Made by a program: the position numbers and the translations under genes
Notes under the pieces: generated by a model
The model's database searches: none
Seen by the model: only the letters and a program-made list of their open reading frames with translations
Told to the model about the DNA's origin: nothing
In this document: positions 22,937 through 34,270 of the stretch, in pieces
Numbering within the stretch: position 1 is the first letter of the stretch
How the letters are laid out: each line of letters starts with the position of its first letter
Source: Solea solea
Taxonomy: Eukaryota; Chordata; Actinopteri; Pleuronectiformes; Soleidae
NCBI RefSeq assembly: GCF_958295425.1
Contig: NC_081143.1
Span: forward strand, 310,001-374,000
Length of the DNA stretch: 64,000 nucleotides
Direction of reading: 5' to 3'

Positions 22937-23206
22937 CAGAGCTGAAACAATTACTCGATTAATCGATTACTAAATTAATCGTCAACTATTTTGATAATTG
23001 ATTAATAGGTTTTGATGCTTTTTTCATTATTAAAAGAAGATTTCTGATTGTTTTAGCTTCTTTAATGTGAATGTTTTCTTAATTTCTTTGCTCATATAAG
23101 AGCATCATCATTTCCAGGTTTGACAAACACCAAACAATTACTCGATTAATCGAGAAAATAATCAACAGATTTATCGGTTACGAAAATAATGGTTAGTTGC
23201 AGCTCT
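22937..23206. mobile_element. hAT MITE (family C) with 7/8 target duplication
   Basis: The ends are CAGAGCTG and CAGCTCT, with AATCGATT-rich flanks. The target duplication reads GCCTCTGT (22929-22936) and CCCTCTGT (23207-23214). It is the same family as 8324-8684, slightly shorter. It probably lies in or just beyond the entpd7-like 3' UTR. Confidence 0.8.
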
Positions 23207-23707
23207 CCCTCTGTGGCTTCAACGTGGTGATGGTTACAGTAACACTGGCATCCGTGTTGTTGCCGAGCAGCAGTTTTCTCATGATTGACACCCATAACTG
23301 TGAGCTCATGAGTTTCCTCTGAGGGCAGCATGACTGAGAGCTATGTACATGTTTACATGGAGCGACACATGCCAAGGATATACATGACGAGATGATCTTA
23401 TGAAATAAGAACTTTACTGTCACATGTTTGACATTCAGATAGTAAAAATGTAAAAACACCATTGTTCAGCGAAAAAGACATTAAAATATCCTGAACTACA
23501 ATATATTGACTTTACCATCTGCCAAATAATGAGCTTCATGGACTGACATGAGGGAGGATTCTTCTCATAAACACATTTGAAGGCATGAGTGCTAGCTTTA
23601 CACAATGTCAAATGTTAGTATGATGTCATTAAACCTGGAGCTAACAGGACACTTAGCATGTTACCACATTAATTATTGATTAGTGTAAACGTCACATTTA
23701 GCTGGAA

Positions 23708-23765
23708 AAACTATCCATTAATTTTCTCTCGCTTTATCCTCGACGTGGGGGTCATGGGGGTGCTT
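23708..23765 (-). mobile_element. SINE-like repeat remnant
   Basis: The words CTATCCATTAATTTTCTCTC, CGCTTTATCCTC and GGGGGTCATGGGGGTGCT correspond to the end of a common fish SINE (CATCCATTTTCTACCGCTTATCC type). Only about 58 bp remain. The identification is weak because of length. Confidence 0.4.
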
Positions 23766-24888
23766 GGCGAAAAAACCACAGACTCTGCTTTTATTTTCCT
23801 TGTCTCTCTTCATTGTCAGTGTTTGTGTGTGACGTCTCATCACTGCTGCTCTGTGCTGCAAACAAAGGAAAAAACATAGATGAAGCTGGTGCTGATTTTT
23901 CTTTGAACCACCACCAGCTTCCACAGCCACACACTGATCTTCAGCGTGAGTGAGTGTGAGTGTGCGTCCGCCATCGGCAGATAGTGTTTCTTCTGAGCAT
24001 CTGTGCATCTCCGACGGGATGACGTCCTCCTGCAGAGCAATGATGTCAGCTGTGGAGCTCTAGCCTCAGGTTGGGCTTTGATACTTGAATAATACCACTG
24101 TTATCCTGCCAGGATGTCCCCATTCTGTCAGCCTTAACACCGAGCCAAACTGAGTCTGAGCTATGATAAGCCGAAGTCTGCTCAGTGTCAGGACCAGAAA
24201 ACAGACCAAGACCCTGGAGAGACAAGTTTAAACTCGAGACGTTGAATCATGTGTTGATCCCACAGTGGGAGCTTTTTATTATTATTGTTATTGTTAATAA
24301 CAATAATAATATTAATGAACAAACAATAACAATGTCTGTAATTTCCCAGTAATGTAGTCAGCGCAATGATGATGTTTTTAACCTGTCACTCTTACAGCTC
24401 CTCTTAGTGATGTCATATTTTCACTAACTTCCTGTTTGCTGCTGTCCTTACATTCCTGTCCTGCCTCCTTCATCACCTCATTAGCATGTTTGTTATATTA
24501 CAGTGAAACCCATTCATTTTAAATGTGTGTGTGGCAGAGGCTGCACAAGTTCTATCAAGCGGAACAACCTGTTCTACCTGTAAATACTTTCATCATTTTC
24601 AGCAAAAGAAAACAGAATTTCCATTTTATTTTATGTCTTGACCTTTACTGTATGCTGAGCCATTATTGCGTAATGTTAAATCAGCTGCTTCTCTCTCAAC
24701 TATGGGTCAGTGGATTTTCTGGATTGTGTCACTTTATAAACTCCTCTACCTAGTGCACCAAACTCCATAAAGAGACTGAGTGATTTTACACAGCCGCACA
24801 CAGGAGTTGTTGACCCACTGTTGCCTCACTGTTGCCTCCATCACTAAGTTCAAATGTCTTATTTTATGTCTTCAATGTTTGAAATTCC

Positions 24889-25045
24889 ATTCATCCATCC
24901 ATCCATCCAAGGGAGTGCTGTGCCAGTCTCAGCTGACTCTGGACAGACTGCCAGTCCATCGCAGGGACAAACAACCATTTACCTATGGTCCATTTAGAGT
25001 ATCCAGTTGACCTAATCCCCACATTGCATTGTTGGACTGTGTTTA
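24889..25045 (-). mobile_element. SINE-like repeat, 3' half, inverted
   Basis: It starts with (ATCC)n, then GTCTCAGCTGACTCTGGACA, GCCAGTCCATCGCAGGGAC and ATTTAGAGTATCCAGTTGAC. These words are typical of a widespread fish tRNA-derived SINE whose promoter half is present at 61502. This copy lacks the promoter half. Confidence 0.6.
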
Positions 25046-25664
25046 GACGAGTAACATATTTATAGATTTGACAAGGCTTTATATTACCAGGCCTGTTAAC
25101 GCACTCAGCCATGATTTCAGTATGAACAGTGAAGTCACAACCTCATACAAACCCAAACTTTCTTCAGAGCAGCTTTCTTTCCTTGTTTTCCTCAGTCAGT
25201 GACCTTTGACCTCTTCCTGATGTTGATTTCTGCTGCTCCTCGCGATGAGCTCAGCAAACAGTGATGGAGTTTGGCGACGTGCAGTGTTGAACATGAAATC
25301 GCTTTAACGTCATTCCGTTTTTCTTGTGTTAAGTCTTGACTCTGGTCCGTTTGTGTGGGTTTTTTTCTGCATCATTACTGATCCACACAAACTTCCCTTT
25401 AGTCCCATTAAACTCTCATTGTTAGACTCTTGAGTCTTGTTGTGGAAACGACTTGAGTGGCTGCTGTGGAGCTTTACACAGCTGAGTAAATGTTAGACTG
25501 ATCACTGAGTTTGTTTATATTCCTGTCTCCTCTTCTGTTTTGTCAGGATTTAATATTACTGTCAGTGAAGAGATGGAGCTGTGGAAGAAAAGACTGAAGA
25601 AAGACAGGATTGTCTGTCTGTCTTTCTTTTTTTATTCATTCAATATTATTCAATTCAATTCAAA

Positions 25665-26405
25665 TTACTTTAAGATAACTATGACTCAAGTAAAGGTACT
25701 GTTACTTTAAGATCATTATTACTCGAGTAAAAGTACTGTTACTTTAAGATCATTATGACTCAAGTAAAAGTACTGTTACTTTAAGATCATTATGACTCAA
25801 GTAAAAGTACTGTTACTTTAAGATCCTTATTACTCAAGTAGAAGTACTGTTACTTTAAGATAAATATGACTCAAGTAAAAGTACTGTTACTTTAAGATAA
25901 CTATGACTCAAGTAAAAGTACTGTTACTTTAAGATAAATATGACTCAAGTAAAGGTACTGTTACTTTAAGATCATTATTACTCGAGTAAAAGTACTGTTA
26001 CTTTAAGATCATTATGACTCAAATAAAAGTACTGTTTAAGATAATTATGACTCAAGTAAAAGTACTGTTACTTTAAGATCATTATTACTCGAGTAAAAGT
26101 ACTGTTACTTTAAGATAATTATGACTCAAATAAAAGTACTGTTACTTTAAGATCATTATGACTCAAGTAAAAGTACTGTTACTTTAAGATCATTATTACT
26201 CGAGTAAAAGTACTGTTACTTTAAGATAATTATGACTCAAGTAAAAGTACTGTTACTTTAAGATCATTATTACTCGAGTAAAAGTACTGTTACTTTAAGA
26301 TAATTATGACTCAAGTAAAAGTACTGTTACTTTAAGATCATTATGACTCAAGTAAAAGTACTGTTACTTTAAGATCATTATGACTCAAGTAAAAGTAAAA
26401 GTACT
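25665..26405. repeat. 37-bp minisatellite, about 20 units, with AP-1-like sites
   Basis: Twenty units begin TTACTTTAAGAT and end AGTACTG. Unit 11 is shortened. Two main variants differ in the middle: ATGACTCAAGTAAAAG (14 units) and ATTACTCGAGTAAAAG (five units), plus one ATTACTCAAG. The first carries TGACTCA, the AP-1 consensus; the second carries CTCGAG. In the right half the two variants tend to alternate, suggesting dimer-wise expansion. A related non-tandem tail continues to about 26490 (AATTACTCAAGTAAGAGT). Confidence 0.95.
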
Positions 26406-26591
26406 CATGAAAAGAATTACTCAAGTAAGAGTAAAAAAGTATATAGTGAAAAAACTACTCAAGAGTACAAGTACTGAGTTTCTCCGGATTTATCTTTGAA
26501 ATATTCAGAGCATCACAAATGGTACAAAATAGACACAACATAATACAAAACCGCAATGTTCAAATGAAGATACATTAAATAATATTTTGTT

Positions 26592-26680
26592 GTGGATAAA
26601 AGCGTCTGCTAAATGTCATGACATGTCATGTAATTATGACATGTCATAATTACATGACATGTCATGTAATGTAATGTCTG
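26592..26680 (+). mobile_element. L2-B 3' tail, 5'-truncated, with palindromic end
   Basis: GTGGATAAAAGCGTCTGCTA then AATGTCATGACATG is the 3' tail found at the ends of L2-B copies at 35852, 39706 and 39899. Here the normal ATGTAATG tail repeats are interrupted by a perfect palindrome (26617-26666). Confidence 0.65.
26617..26666. repeat. Perfect 50-bp palindrome
   Basis: Two 25-base arms meet with no spacer at 26641/26642. The outer 14 bases (CATGACATGTCATG) are themselves a palindrome. The structure could extrude as a cruciform. It occurs within the tail repeats of a truncated L2-B copy. Confidence 0.95.
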
Positions 26681-28824
26681 AGGGTTATATTTGACCGATG
26701 ATTGTCCTGGTCAGTTAACATGTGACTGTCCTCTCAGGGACACAGGTGCTTGACTTAATTTGAATCACAGAACAAATTCAGAATAAAACACATCAGATTC
26801 AGTTTAGTGACGTCAGTGTGAGTGTAACCTGAGGTTGTCACAGGCTGGGGTTGAGGTTGTAGCTTCCTGGAAGACAACACTGAGGGTGAAATGCACATTT
26901 TGTGGCATAATCATTGCCTTCATTGAAGTCATGTAAAAACCACTTTCCTAACTGACCTGCAGGTGGTGCTGTGCAGCATCTATGACTGACCCCACCAACA
27001 AGAACCAGGTCACATGCTAAATTCTGAGCCCACTTTTTTGACTGGAAACTTAAGTTTGTATCAGTTTATAAACGTGTACTTCCTGATTTGACATGACAGC
27101 ACACAGGAGATGTTGATCCACTGCTGCCTTCATCAGTAAGTTCAAAAGTTTTCATTTGAAATCCTTCAGATTTACACAAACTGTCAAAATCAGTCTCTGA
27201 CAGAAGCAAACTCAGAGGAGGAGGTGGGGGACAGAATCAATCGTAAAATAATCAGCCACGTACTTTTATTTTAAAAATATACTTTAATACAACAGCTGCA
27301 TATAAATATTAAAATATACATTATACAGGTGTACAGTACACTCACACAAAACCAAAACCAAAAATTTTAGGCTTCTATTTGTACGGCACTTTTTTTTTGT
27401 TTGTGTGTTGTTTTCTTTTTAAAACTATTTTCTTAAAGGTAACGTAAAGACGACAATGAGAGTGTGTGTTAATGTGTTAACAGGTGTGAACAGGTCCAGG
27501 ATGTGATGACTGAGACACAGAGGAGAAACATAATGGAATGTTTTTACAGAAACATCAGGATTCAACATGATTATTGTTGATTCCAAACAGTAATCTGGAA
27601 CTATCGAGCCCGTCTGACTTGGTTTTGGTTGAAGCCAGGATGTGTGTTTGAGGGAGTCTCAGATCTCTGATCGTCTTCCATAAAGTTGTGTGACAACCAG
27701 TCGTTCTGAATCCTCAAGATTCACAGACGTCACCTGCAATAATCAGCCAGTCATATACTGTATGTTTTACTTTATCATCGATTTTCCTCGAAACAGGAAC
27801 ATCATTCACAAAATCAACATCATGTTCTACTAAAGAAAAAACAACAACTAGCTCCTCTGGAAATGTGTTTACTGACGTTTAGAAATTAAACTTCCCATCA
27901 AACAGAATTATATTTGCAACCAAGGTGTCGCCCCCTGGTGGCTAATCACCAGATTGTTACTTTCAAGGTTGGCTTCCTATGGTCTACATTTACTTCCAGC
28001 CAGGAAATAGTCCAATTTTCATGTCATTTTTGTCAATTTAAAGTTTAAAGGTGCTCGTCACTTTGTTGAGTTCAGATGCTTCTTCAAGCTGAAGTCGTCA
28101 GGATCATCAGCGTGATGGATTGTCTCATCTCCACGTGATTAAATCGTAACATTTTAGGATGTTACGATAGCTGCTTCTGCCACACACTGTTGCCTGTTTT
28201 CAGACAACAGTTTTCAGAGTAGTGTGGATGTAGTTTCCATCTCTGATAGGCTCCACCCACAATGAGTGTTTAATGTTTAATGGTGTTTATTGTCTGACTC
28301 TTTTAAAAGATTATTTTTCCTTATTTTAGGTTTCTTTGCAGTTAGTTTGCAGACAGTTGTTACAAAGATAGACGTGAAGGGACATTCACATGCAGCTCTG
28401 AACTGAGCGAGGATGCAGATCACTTGATTTACTTTATGCTGAACAGTTATTATTGAATTACTGATGAATAATCAGTAATTATTGACAAATGTGATAAATA
28501 ATGTTCCGTAAACGTCACATCTCACTATTTAGTTCAAAGTTCACATGATGTCCAATAATATAGTAATATATACCAATCTGAGCCAACAATGGTGTTATAG
28601 TTTCAGTGTTAAGAGGTTTATATCAGAACACTTATTGTGTCCAAGTTCTTCATAGATACAATAACACGTTTATGTTTTCATGGTAGAAAGTACGTGTCAT
28701 TTTTAGCAACCATCTTGGCAGAATTATTATCTTCTGAAAAAAAATCAAATGCTTGGCTGGAAGAAGTGAACACAAAGATGAGACACTATGTGGAGCTAAA
28801 CACCTTCATCCATCCCAGACACAC
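26681..28824. other. Intergenic DNA; possible distal 3' UTR of crebrf-like gene
   Basis: No transposon or exon was recognised. The sequence around 27255-27460 is A/T-rich and, on the - strand, contains an AATAAA-like word (TTTATT on + near 27268). This could be a polyadenylation site for a long 3' UTR coming from 34271, but nothing decides it. Confidence 0.35.
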
Positions 28825-29256
28825 AGGTCAGGTCCGGTGAGGTCAGGTGAGGTCAGGTGAGGTCAGGTGAGTTCAGGTCAGGTCAGGTGAGTTCAGGTCA
28901 GGTCAGGTCAGGTCAGGTCAGGTGATTTCAGGTGAGTTCAGGTCAGGTCAGGTCAGGTCAGGTCAGGTCAGGTGAGGTCAGGTCAGGTCAGGTCAGGTCA
29001 GGTCAGGTCAGGTGAGTTCAGGTGAGTTCAGGTCAGGTGAGTTCAGGTCAGGTCAGGTCAGGTCAGGTGAGGTCAGGTGAGGTCAGGTGAGGTGAGTTCA
29101 GGTCAGGTCAGGTCAGGTCAGGTGAGTTCAGGTGAGTTCAGGTCAGGTCAGGGGAGTTCAGGTCAGGTCAGGTCAGGTGAGTTCAGGTCAGGTCAGGTCA
29201 GGTGAGTTCAGGTGAGTTCAGGTCAGATCAGGTGAGTTCAGGTGAGTTCAGGTCAG
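28825..29256. repeat. AGGTC/AGGTGAGTTC minisatellite (5- and 10-bp periods)
   Basis: About 430 bp made of AGGTC, AGGTG and AGTTC pentamers. Pairs AGGTCA-nnnn-AGGTCA and AGGTGA-GTTC-AGGTCA recur throughout. AGGTCA is the half-site of nuclear receptors, and pairs 10 bp apart have DR4 spacing. The pattern may be coincidental. Confidence 0.95.
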
Positions 29257-30193
29257 AGGAGTAAAAGGTTTTCTAGTGCCCCGAGAGTCCTGCTTGTCTT
29301 TGAAACCAGAGAAGCCTGAATGTCACTGACATTGTGAGCATGGAGCAGAGCTGGGACAGACACCGGGAGGTCAGCAGTGTCCCACCAGTGTAGGTTTACT
29401 GATGGTCCATTCAGTCCACCGGGCCAGACCAGCCTCAGTGAAAAAGAGTTTCATCAGAGCCCGACTGTAACAACTGTTTATGTAACAATTTGAACTTCTA
29501 ATCAATTCATTCTTACGACTTTAAAATGTCACATGTATAAACTAGTAACATTAGAAGAATGACATGGCTTATTTGCATTTGGTCAATTCAAAATTAAACT
29601 GACTGACCTGAGATATTTACTTGTAAAAGCCTGACGGAAATTATTATTATTATTATTATTAGAAGATAAAGTGTTAAGGCAGCAACAATAAACTAAAAAA
29701 CTGAGAACAAAGAAGCTCAAAGAAAAGCCGTTTATGTAGGGTGATTACGTCCATGAAGGCATTTTTACCTTATAAGAGCAAATACTGTTTTCCATTTGTG
29801 ACTCAAAATTTCAAACTCTGAAACTGTAAAAATGTATTAATGACAAGTATTGTTGACAATGACTCTCCCGGAATTTCCCTCTGCAGTGAACTCAGAGGTG
29901 ACATCACTCCCGGCTCCATGTTCCGATGTAAATGGAACACAGTGTTACTAACTAACATGTACACAGTGTGGTCATTGGAGTGGACGGGTCAAGTCTTTCA
30001 ACAAGGGAGAGAAAATAAAGTGACAGTTGTAGTTCTCTGAAGGCAGCAGCTCTATTAAAGTTTGATGCTCTGAAATTTTTTTTTTTAACTATGACTGTCA
30101 GGAATGTTTGGTTCCACATGAATCGTCTGTTTTCAGGTTAAATGACACTGAGCTCAGTGGATCAGACGTGTAAAAACATGTCAGCCTTGACAC
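29257..30193. other. Intergenic DNA between two minisatellites
   Basis: No transposon, exon or RNA gene was recognised. A short (ATT)n run is present near 29641-29660. The small open frame at 29840-30040 has no recognisable motif. Confidence 0.55.
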
Positions 30194-30576
30194 AGGTGAA
30201 CACTCAGGTGAACACTCAGGTGAACACTCAGGTGAACACTCAGGTGAACACGCAGGTGAACACGCAGGTGAACACGCAGGTGAACGCCCAGGTGAACGCT
30301 CAGGTGAACGCGCAGGTGAACGCTCAGGTGAACGCCCAGGTGAACACGCAGGTGAACACGCAGGTGAACACAGGTGAACGCGCAGGTGAACACGCAGGTG
30401 AACGCCCAGGTGAACACTCAGGTGAACACTCAGGTGAACACTCAGGTGAACGCGCAGGTGAACACGACGGTGAACGCGCAGGTGAACGCGCAGGTGAACG
30501 CGCAGGTGAACGCGCAGGTGAACACGCCGGTGAACACGCAGGTGAACACGACGGTGTACATGCAGGTGAACACACA
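30194..30576. repeat. 12-bp minisatellite AGGTGAACRCNC, about 32 units
   Basis: Units AGGTGAACACTC, AGGTGAACACGC, AGGTGAACGCGC and AGGTGAACGCCC alternate. One unit of 10 bp near 30368 shifts the frame. Because the period is a multiple of three, it opens long frames on both strands (VNTQ, GEHAGER, SPAC). These frames are not evidence of a gene. Confidence 0.95.
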
Positions 30577-32457
30577 GAGATCAGAGTGTAAGGGTCATAT
30601 TATTTGTCTATATTAGGTCAGAGTGTTGCTTCTGTCTCCTCAGTTGACCCCATCACGACCATCATCATGAAGGAGGACACAGAGACGTGGTCAAACAGCA
30701 GATCGTCGTCCTCCTTCTTCCAGGTCCAAACACACAAAACTCAGTCAGGAATGTAAAGCAGAGACATTTGGCCCCTCCCTACGACAGCCTCACAGTTTAA
30801 GGGACGTACCATGTTATGAAGAGGAAATCACTAAAACCTTGACATGTTCTCACATTAGTCACATCACATCCAGCAGCATCTTTCACAGGATCATGAATTG
30901 ACTGTTTTACAACAGTTTCCTCTTCAGTCTAAGTTTTGGCATAAAGATAAATGCATATAGCAGTTATTGTTTTGTGTTGCGTAACCACTAATGTATTCAC
31001 AGACACAACATTTAAATCATGTGTACACTTGTTTGTTGTTTTGTTTGCTGCTGTGTGACGGCATGTGAGCGAGGCTGCTGATCATGTGACAGATCATGCG
31101 ACTCTTCTCCGCCTTCTCAGCAGGAGGAAGAGCGCAGAGAGCACCTTTCACCTTTTTACATCCCATCTCTTTTTTAGTTTTTATTGCCGTGAAATCAAAC
31201 ACAGCCAAACCTGACCAGGGTTCTATGGCTGTGTTTGAAAAGCCTCAGTCATGTATGAGCCTCTCACAGACTCAGACTTTTCCAGATCATCGACAGGAAT
31301 CCTGTTTACAGTACAGTTCTGTACTCACACGAGCATGAGCCTACATTTCTCAAATTTCATAAAAAAAAGACACAGTAAACTGCCCTGAACTTTCACACCG
31401 ACCACAAGTGAAAGAACGGCTCCTCTCTCAGGCTGTGGCAGGAAATCAGGCAAACGGCTTTGGAATGCAGCCAAGTCAGGAGCTTGTCAAGGTTGAAAAA
31501 CATAAGAGGATTATTTAGCCCAGAGATGATGTTCACAGAAACCAGTTCCAGCTTGGGTTTAATCTGAGAGGAGAATATTTTGGTTGAAGCCTGGAGCAGT
31601 AGTCGTCGGTTTCAGATCAGGCATAACGGCACAGATCCCTGTGGCTTTAAGCTTCAGGCACTTCAGAAAAACAACTGCCTGTTACAACAATAAGAGCCCA
31701 CAGGGTTACTGCCTGATGCTTTTAGTTTGGTCTGTCACACAGTCGCACTTTACTGAAACCATCCCAGAACATTAGACATTAGACAGTGTCTCAATCATTA
31801 TCTGTCTTTAGAAGAAGAAGAAGAAGAAGAAGAAGAAGAAGAAGAAAGAAAAGGTGCCAAGAGTCTTTGTTATTCTCTTTTGGAGGAACACTTCAAAAGG
31901 TGCTTAGTTGCTCTGACCACAGTGCAAATCAAAAGGGTCCTTGACATTTTATGTCAGACAATGTTTAGAGACCGTGTATAAGTTAGTCTACAGCTTCAGC
32001 AAAGACCACAGATTTCATCTCTCTCTGTGGGCTGTGGCATTGCCAAAAAAACAAAAACAAAATCAGAACAATAACAATTATAATAATATAAAAAAAGCCA
32101 AAACAAATAAATGTATTTGCTTTCTAGATCTACAAGTGTTTTTTTGTTTTTTTTTTCCATCTATTTGTCATTGCAATTCAGGAAGGTGCGCTACATAACC
32201 AGGGCAGGGGTTGAGGAGAGGGCTTGGGGAAGGCACTGAGGGCACGTTCCCTTTTAGGCTGAAAATGAAGCCACTGCTAAAGTTCACACAGTCTCTGTTG
32301 TCGGTAAAGCACCGGCTGTGGCTTTGAATACGTCACACTCAACAACCGACCTACCGAGACGAGCTGTGGAATTATATCAAACTGATAGAACTATGTAAAA
32401 CTCATCATTTACACAATTACTGGAGTGAAAGTCATGTGGTTGAGGAGTACCAGGCTC

Positions 32458-32459
<2 letters not shown>
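30577..32459. other. Intergenic DNA or long 3' UTR of crebrf-like gene
   Basis: A (GAA)n run at 31811-31846 and A-rich stretches near 32040-32110. A TTTATT near 31178 is AATAAA on the - strand. No coding exon or transposon ends were recognised. Confidence 0.45.
31811..31846. repeat. (GAA)n microsatellite
   Basis: Twelve GAA units in a purine-only tract on the + strand. Confidence 0.95.
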
Positions 32460-32488
<29 letters not shown>

Positions 32489-32494
32489 GCACAC
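32460..32494. repeat. (CA)n microsatellite
   Basis: A CA run ending in CACGCACGCACAC. Confidence 0.9.
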
Positions 32495-32547
32495 TGCATT
32501 CAGGTTAAGGGGCTTTAAGTCAGTGATGTCATCCTTTGTTCCTTCAT

Positions 32548-33406
32548 TTGTTTTGATGTCATGATGTGGTGATGTGGTGATGTCATGATGTCATGATGTC
32601 ATATTCCGATCCGATATTGGATATTGCTCCAATATCAGCCAAAAAACGCATATAGGATTATATCGGACGGCCTCTAAAATCTCCAATATAATGGAGTCTG
32701 AAAACAACAGTCCATTCCGCTCCAGCAGCGCCTGTTGTGATCACGTGGGCTCTGCGTGTTGGATGCATGTAGATCACATGATCACAACAAGTGTGTGTGT
32801 GCTACTGATATTTCAGAGGCTACGAAGCCGCACAGCGAGCACGAGTTAGCCGTTAGCACCATGCTAGCTCATCCTGAGGCGAGCTGCTAAAACAACATTA
32901 TTTCATAAACCAGCGCCCCCTGTCGACTTTCAACAGCCTCCGTTTGTTAATTATACCCCAAAAAGCAGCCATGCCAAGAGCTGTGTGTGTTTTAAATGTG
33001 TCCTGAAGCTCCACACACGGAGCTAAGTACGTCTGCGGGGCCGGTCCTCGGGCCCCGGGCCCCAGGATTTACATTCACCCTGTGTGAGTTGGGCTAATCC
33101 AAAATAGTGAAAACAAGGGGGGTGTTCACGCTGTTACCTGTGAAACACGGGTCCAATCCAATATTCTTATGTTGAAGGTTAAAATTGGTTAATTTTGGTT
33201 AATAACCAAATTATTATATTAACCATTGGTTAATAATAAATGGGTTAGTTTTTCTCTGTGTAAGTAATATCACTTGATCAAGACTATTGTAACATTCCAC
33301 ACTACAAAATAAGTCATTAAAGTATGTGTGATTAATGCTGTGATGTGATGTGGTGATGTCACGATGTGGTGATGTCACGATGTGGTGATGTCACGATGTG
33401 GTGATG
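32548..33406. repeat. GATGT-type tandem repeat interrupted by a MITE
   Basis: Blocks at 32548-32600 (GATGTGGT, GATGTCAT) and 33340-33406 (16-bp units GATGTCACGATGTGGT, three copies) are the same repeat. They are separated by the truncated hAT MITE copy at 32601-33339. The simplest reading is a MITE insertion in a short minisatellite. Confidence 0.7.
32601..33339. mobile_element. hAT MITE (family D, CGATATTGG type), truncated, inverted relative to 56365
   Basis: It runs antiparallel to 56365-57311. Shared words include TCCGATCCGATATTG, GCCAAAAAACGCATAT, CCATTCCGCTCCAGC, GAGGCTACGAAGCCGCACA, AAACCAGCGCCCCCTGTCGA and GAAGCTCCACACACGGAGCT. The last 95 bp or so at the TAGGGATGTCC end are missing. 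It has no coding capacity. Confidence 0.75.
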
Positions 33407-33509
33407 GTTGCAGCATCAGTGATTCAGCAGTCTCACTTATCTTTGGTCAGTTTGAATTAAGGTGCAGTTTTCTCTTATGTTTTTGATGGTGTGAGGACTT
33501 TTACTTTTT

Positions 33510-33551
33510 CACACACACACACACACACACATACATACACACACACACACA
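33510..33551. repeat. (CA)n microsatellite
   Basis: CA repeat with an ATACATA interruption. Confidence 0.9.
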
Positions 33552-33864
33552 GCTGTCACTTGCTTAGTCCTGTATGTAGTGTTTCTATAGGAGCCCAGTC
33601 ATATTCAAAAACAACCCACATGCACACACGTCTAGTTGTTTTCTTGACCTGGGCTCCTCCCACTTCCTTATTTTAGCACTTCCTGTGACCTCAGACGCCC
33701 CCTCGCCCTCAGCTCACTACCGCTCCCTGCTGACAACTACAACCATCTACAAAACAGTGCAATGTCTATTCAGAGGCACAATGGGGTACAAATACAGCAC
33801 ATGGAGGGAGAGAAGAACACTATACAGTATGTCACATATGTTCATACAGTATAAGTACATGTCC

Positions 33865-33865
<1 letters not shown>

Positions 33866-33906
<41 letters not shown>

Positions 33907-33954
33907 CAGACAGAACACAAAAACGTCAGCAGCAGCAGCAGCAGCAGCAGCAGC
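33866..33954. repeat. (CA)n followed by (CAG)n
   Basis: A CA run at 33866-33902 and a CAG run of about nine units at 33927-33954. They lie about 330-400 bp downstream of the crebrf-like stop codon, so probably in its 3' UTR (CTG on the transcript strand). Confidence 0.9.
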
Positions 33955-34270
33955 TCTGGCCTGGTGGTGGTTGTGGTGCAGCCGTTAGACCAGTGAAGGA
34001 GGAGGCTGCTGTTTGGAGGAGGACAGGGAGCAGGGTGGCAATTTACTCCTGTTTTGTTTAGGCTACTCCTTATTCCTCCTCGTCCTCGTCCTCGTCATCC
34101 TCATCCTCCTCCTCCTCCTCTATTTCCCAGCCTCTGCTTCACCTCTTTGCTCTTACTTTAACAACATGACAGTGTGGAGGTGAAGGTGAGGAGAAGCCCC
34201 ATCAGGTCAGGTTGGTTGGTGCAGGAAGAGTAAGGAGGAAAAGGGGAGAGGAGGCGGGTGCTGAGAGAAT

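Larger units (their letters stand above)
23207..25664. other. Intergenic DNA downstream of entpd7-like gene
   Basis: Mostly unique AT-rich sequence with the two SINE-like remnants described separately. A stretch near 24782-24890 is partly repeated at 27085-27160 (CACACAGGAG-TGTTGA-CCACTG, then TAAGTTCAAA). An ATT/AAT run lies near 24280-24320. No coding exon was recognised. Confidence 0.6.
33407..34270 (-). other. Probable 3' untranslated region of the crebrf-like gene
   Basis: The sequence just downstream (lower coordinates) of the TAA at 34273-34271. It contains (CA)n, (CAG)n and a CTC/CGTC-rich run (34076-34122). The end of the transcript cannot be fixed; candidate AATAAA words on the - strand lie near 31178 and 27268. 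Confidence 0.45.

Noticed and set aside
25665..26405. Regular 37-bp repeats resembling a CRISPR array
   Set aside because: The units are directly adjacent with no unique spacers, and the context is a vertebrate intergenic region. It is a minisatellite.
30142..30616. 149-residue VNTQ/GEHAGER frame on + and SPAC frame on -
   Set aside because: These are products of a 12-bp tandem repeat, open on both strands and in several frames. There is no start context, splice site or conserved motif.
30640..30725. Possible exon: TCTCCTCAG, then TTGACCCCATCACGACC...CTTCCAG, then GTCC
   Set aside because: The donor is weak, no neighbouring exon is in phase and no protein family is recognised. It lies downstream of both genes.
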